Assembly (NCBI GenBank): GCA_019114115.1
Contig: DXGD01000452.1
Coordinates: 1 to 8,289, forward strand
Source: Candidatus Nesterenkonia stercoripullorum
Lineage (GTDB): Bacteria; Actinomycetota; Actinomycetes; Actinomycetales; Micrococcaceae
Direction of reading: 5' to 3'
DNA: 8,289 nt
The notes under the pieces were generated by a model that was not told where the DNA came from, did not search any database, and saw only the letters and a list, made by a program, of their open reading frames with translations. Shown here piece by piece: positions 6,565 through 8,289 of this stretch. The position numbers were made by a program, and so were the translations under genes. Every line of letters starts with the position of its first letter. Positions within the stretch are counted from its first letter, which is position 1.

Positions 6565-6585
6565 GATATATCAGTAGTTGATCAG
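6550..6585 (-). promoter_or_regulatory. Predicted promoter of the GntR gene (leaderless)
   Basis: On the minus strand TATACT (6562-6557) is a strong -10; the -35 position (CTGATC, 6585-6580) is poor. The normal distance from the -10 places the first transcribed base at 6550, the A of the ATG. Four bases (6559-6562) are shared with the divergent sox -10. Confidence 0.5.
6551..6578. promoter_or_regulatory. Imperfect inverted repeat over the divergent sox/gntR promoters
   Basis: Arms at 6551-6563 (ACTATGAGTATAT) and 6566-6578 (ATATATCAGTAGT) match at 9 of 13 positions around a two-base centre. A perfect core, TGATATATCA, lies at 6564-6573. The repeat covers both -10 elements, so one bound regulator, presumably the adjacent GntR protein, could control both directions. 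Confidence 0.4.
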
Positions 6586-6618
6586 CATGAGGGTCCAAAG
6601 CTCTGAACGCACCGTCCT

Positions 6619-6624
6619 AGGGGG
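6619..6624 (+). promoter_or_regulatory. Ribosome binding site deciding the soxB start
   Basis: AGGGGG, then CATT, then ATG at 6629. It supports that ATG over the in-frame TTG at 6578 and ATG at 6587. The resulting N-terminus, [13 protein letters not shown], matches what I recall of actinobacterial SoxB proteins. Confidence 0.7.
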
Positions 6625-6628
6625 CATT

Positions 6629-7846
6629 ATGGCCGAAGCTCTCCCCGAGCACCCGGACTTCCTGTGGAGGAACCCGGAGCCGAAATCACATTACGACGCC
6701 GTCGTCGTCGGCGGTGGCGGGCACGGGCTGGCGACCGCCTACTACCTCGCGAAGAACCACGGGATGACGAACATCGCGCTGCTCGAGAAGGGGTGGCTCG
6801 CTGGCGGCAACATGGCGCGGAACACTGCGATCATCCGCTCGAACTACCTCTGGGACGAGTCGGCTGGGATCTACGATGCAGCGCTCTCCCTGTGGGAGGG
6901 CCTGCCTGAGGAACTCGACTACGACTTCCTCTTCTCCCAGCGCGGCGTGCTGAATGTTACGCACACTCTGCAGGATGTCCGCGATGCTCAGCGCCGAGTC
7001 AACGCCAACGCCCTCAACAGCATCGACGCCTACTTCCTGACCCCTGACGAGGTCAAAGAGGTCTGCCCGATCATCAATATCGAAGATGACATCCGCTACC
7101 CGGTGATGGGGGCGACGTACCAGCCGCGGGCTGGCATCGCCAAGCATGATCACGTGGCCTGGGCCCTGGCCCGGCACTGTGACCGCATGGGTGTCGACAT
7201 CATCCAGAACTGCGAAGTCACCGGATTCCTGAAGTCCGGGAACCGGGTGACTGGCGTCGAGACCACGCGCGGGACGATTCACGCCGGCAAAGTGGGCCTC
7301 GCGGCGGCCGGGCACTCCTCGGTCCTGGCGGAGAAGGCCGGTTTCCGGCTTCCGATCCAGTCGCACCCCCTGCAGGCGCTGGTCTCGGAGCTCTTCGAGC
7401 CGGTCCATCCCACTGTGGTGATGTCCAACCACGTCCATGTCTACGTCTCCCAGGCACATAAGGGCGAACTCGTCATGGGAGCCGGCGTCGACTCGTACAA
7501 CGGATACGGGCAACGCGGTGGGTTCCACATCATTGAGGACCAGATGGCGGCCGCCGTCGAGCTCTTCCCCATCTTCGCCCGAGCACACCTGCTGCGCACC
7601 TGGGGAGGCATCGTGGACACCACCTTCGATGCCTCGCCCATCATCTCGCCCACGCCGGTCGAGGAGCTCTACGTGAACTGCGGCTGGGGAACAGGCGGCT
7701 TCAAAGCCACCCCTGCGGCCGGCATGACCTTCGCCCATACGATCGCGACGGGGGCTCCACACGAGCTGAACGCCCCGTTCGTGCTGGACCGCTTCGAAAC
7801 CGGGCATCTGATCGATGAGCACGGTGCTGCCGCCGTCGCGCACTGA
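6629..7846 (+). CDS. soxB: Heterotetrameric sarcosine oxidase, beta subunit
   Basis: Catalytic flavoprotein subunit that oxidises sarcosine (N-methylglycine) to glycine. Electrons pass from noncovalent FAD to covalently bound FMN and then to O2, giving H2O2; the methyl carbon goes to tetrahydrofolate at the alpha subunit. The 405 residues fit the family. Visible features are the FAD-binding GGGGHG (28-33), Glu53 at the end of the second beta strand (LLEK) for the FAD ribose, [12 protein letters not shown] (55-66), and His173 in AKHDH at the position of the His that carries FMN in the Corynebacterium enzyme. A C-terminal [14 protein letters not shown] (352-365) closes the FAD site. It is first in the soxBDA operon and divergent from a GntR/FCD regulator. 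No glyA precedes it, although glyA is often upstream of sox genes. Confidence 0.96.
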   Translation: MAEALPEHPDFLWRNPEPKSHYDAVVVGGGGHGLATAYYLAKNHGMTNIALLEKGWLAGGNMARNTAIIRSNYLWDESAGIYDAALSLWEGLPEELDYDFLFSQRGVLNVTHTLQDVRDAQRRVNANALNSIDAYFLTPDEVKEVCPIINIEDDIRYPVMGATYQPRAGIAKHDHVAWALARHCDRMGVDIIQNCEVTGFLKSGNRVTGVETTRGTIHAGKVGLAAAGHSSVLAEKAGFRLPIQSHPLQALVSELFEPVHPTVVMSNHVHVYVSQAHKGELVMGAGVDSYNGYGQRGGFHIIEDQMAAAVELFPIFARAHLLRTWGGIVDTTFDASPIISPTPVEELYVNCGWGTGGFKATPAAGMTFAHTIATGAPHELNAPFVLDRFETGHLIDEHGAAAVAH

Positions 7847-7876
7847 CACAGGTGCTGCCTGACATTGGTACTGCTT

Positions 7877-7883
7877 AAAGGAG
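7877..7883 (+). promoter_or_regulatory. Ribosome binding site of soxD
   Basis: AAAGGAG lies nine bases before the soxD ATG at 7893, inside the 46-base soxB-soxD gap. No terminator-like hairpin was noticed in that gap. Confidence 0.7.
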
Positions 7884-7892
7884 ACGACCGAG

Positions 7893-8180
7893 ATGCTGCT
7901 CATCACCTGCCCGCACTGCGGTCCGCGTGAGGAAGTCGAGTTCCACTATGGCGGGCAGGCCCATGTGGCCTACCCCTCGGACCCCTATGCCCTGAACGAC
8001 GCTGAATGGGCAGAATTCCTGTTCTATCGCGAGAACCCGCGCGGCCTCTTCGCGGAGCGCTGGCAGCACGCGGCAGGGTGCCGCAAATGGTTCAACGCCG
8101 TACGGGACACCGTGACCTACGAGATGCATTCGACCTACTCGATGCAGGCCCCCGCGGGCCAGGAAGGCAGGCCCCAGTGA
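7893..8180 (+). CDS. soxD: Heterotetrameric sarcosine oxidase, delta subunit (zinc-binding)
   Basis: Small structural subunit of the cytoplasmic alpha-beta-gamma-delta sarcosine oxidase. All four zinc ligands known for the family are present at their usual places: Cys6 and Cys9 in ITCPHCGPR, and His59 and Cys63 in WQHAAGCRKW. YRENPRGLFAERWQH (45-59) and the closing RDTVTYEMHSTY (71-82) are characteristic. At 95 residues the length is normal, with a short variable tail. The start follows a strong Shine-Dalgarno. Its stop overlaps the soxA start as GTGA, so the two are probably translationally coupled. The gene lies between soxB and soxA, as in the standard soxBDAG order. Confidence 0.96.
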   Translation: MLLITCPHCGPREEVEFHYGGQAHVAYPSDPYALNDAEWAEFLFYRENPRGLFAERWQHAAGCRKWFNAVRDTVTYEMHSTYSMQAPAGQEGRPQ

Positions 8181-8289
8181 CTGCTATTCGCCTCTCCCAA
8201 GATCGAGCCCCAGGCCACGGCGTTGACCGCAGCCACAAGGTGCTCTTCACTGTGGACGGCCAGGCTGTCAGCGGCTTCTCCGGTGACAC
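8177..8289 (+). CDS. soxA: Heterotetrameric sarcosine oxidase, alpha subunit (5' part, cut by window end)
   Basis: The first 37 codons of the large subunit, which in the family is close to 1000 residues and binds NAD+ and tetrahydrofolate, transferring the methyl carbon to folate. Translation from the GTG at 8177 gives a short variable head, then HKVLFTVDGQAVSGFSGDT, the start of the N-terminal ferredoxin-like (Fer2_4) domain of SoxA, where the G-x-x-GDT turn is typical. The GTG overlaps the soxD stop (GTGA), and purine-rich AGGAAGGCAGG just upstream can serve as ribosome site. Position after soxBD and the motif make the identity good despite the truncation. A soxG gene would be expected further right, but lies outside the window. 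Confidence 0.88.
   Translation, partial: MTAIRLSQDRAPGHGVDRSHKVLFTVDGQAVSGFSGD

Noticed and set aside
6578..6628. Upstream TTG/ATG starts for soxB
   Set aside because: They would add 14-17 residues absent from the family; the ATG at 6629 gives the expected N-terminus and has AGGGGG before it.
6686..7906. Long (406-codon) open frame antisense to soxB
   Set aside because: It lies opposite a clearly recognisable gene, its translation resembles no family, and high-GC coding sequence commonly leaves such open antisense frames.
1..8289. Mobile element, CRISPR, toxin-antitoxin, defence or biosynthetic system
   Set aside because: No transposase, integrase, repeat array, tRNA-like boundary or unrecognised gene cluster was seen; every sizeable gap is under 250 bases and explained by regulation.

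Overview
The window looks like an ordinary chromosomal piece of a high-GC Gram-positive bacterium (Actinobacteria, probably Micrococcales; by eye about 60% GC). The reasons are the strong G/C bias at third codon positions, the carbohydrate ABC operon without its own ATPase, and a heterotetrameric sarcosine oxidase whose beta subunit reads very like the Corynebacterium/Arthrobacter enzymes. The solute-binding protein is conspicuously acidic, which would fit a salt- or alkali-tolerant genus such as Nesterenkonia, but that placement is only a guess.

Layout. On the minus strand, reading right to left, lies a sugar-uptake and hydrolysis operon. It has a lipoprotein solute-binding protein (4335-5639), two CUT1-type permeases (3400-4314 and 2477-3400, overlapping by one base as TAATG) and a cytoplasmic GH3 beta-glycosidase (27-2375). 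Its 230-base upstream region (5640-5869) carries a good promoter, TTGACA-17-TAGTCT. A perfect 15-bp palindrome lies over the -10 element, a CRP/GlxR-like site lies over the -35, and two interleaved inverted repeats sit in the leader. Further right on the minus strand is a GntR/FCD regulator (5870-6550). Divergent from it on the plus strand is a sarcosine oxidase operon: soxB (6629-7846), soxD (7893-8180) and the first 37 codons of soxA (8177-window end).

How the genes work together. The binding protein and two permeases should import a short oligosaccharide, powered by a shared MsiK-type ATPase encoded elsewhere, and the GH3 enzyme, which has no signal peptide, would split it in the cytoplasm. 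The gene order resembles the Streptomyces bxlEFG-bxlA xylobiose operon, but the substrate cannot be fixed from sequence. SoxBDA(G) oxidises sarcosine to glycine, passing the methyl carbon to tetrahydrofolate and making H2O2. The FCD regulator is the natural candidate to control sox: the two divergent -10 elements overlap inside an imperfect inverted repeat, and the regulator's mRNA is predicted to start on its ATG (leaderless).

No phage, transposon, CRISPR, defence system, tRNA or rRNA was seen. All the genes belong to known families; the points worth a second look are in the two regulatory intergenic regions.
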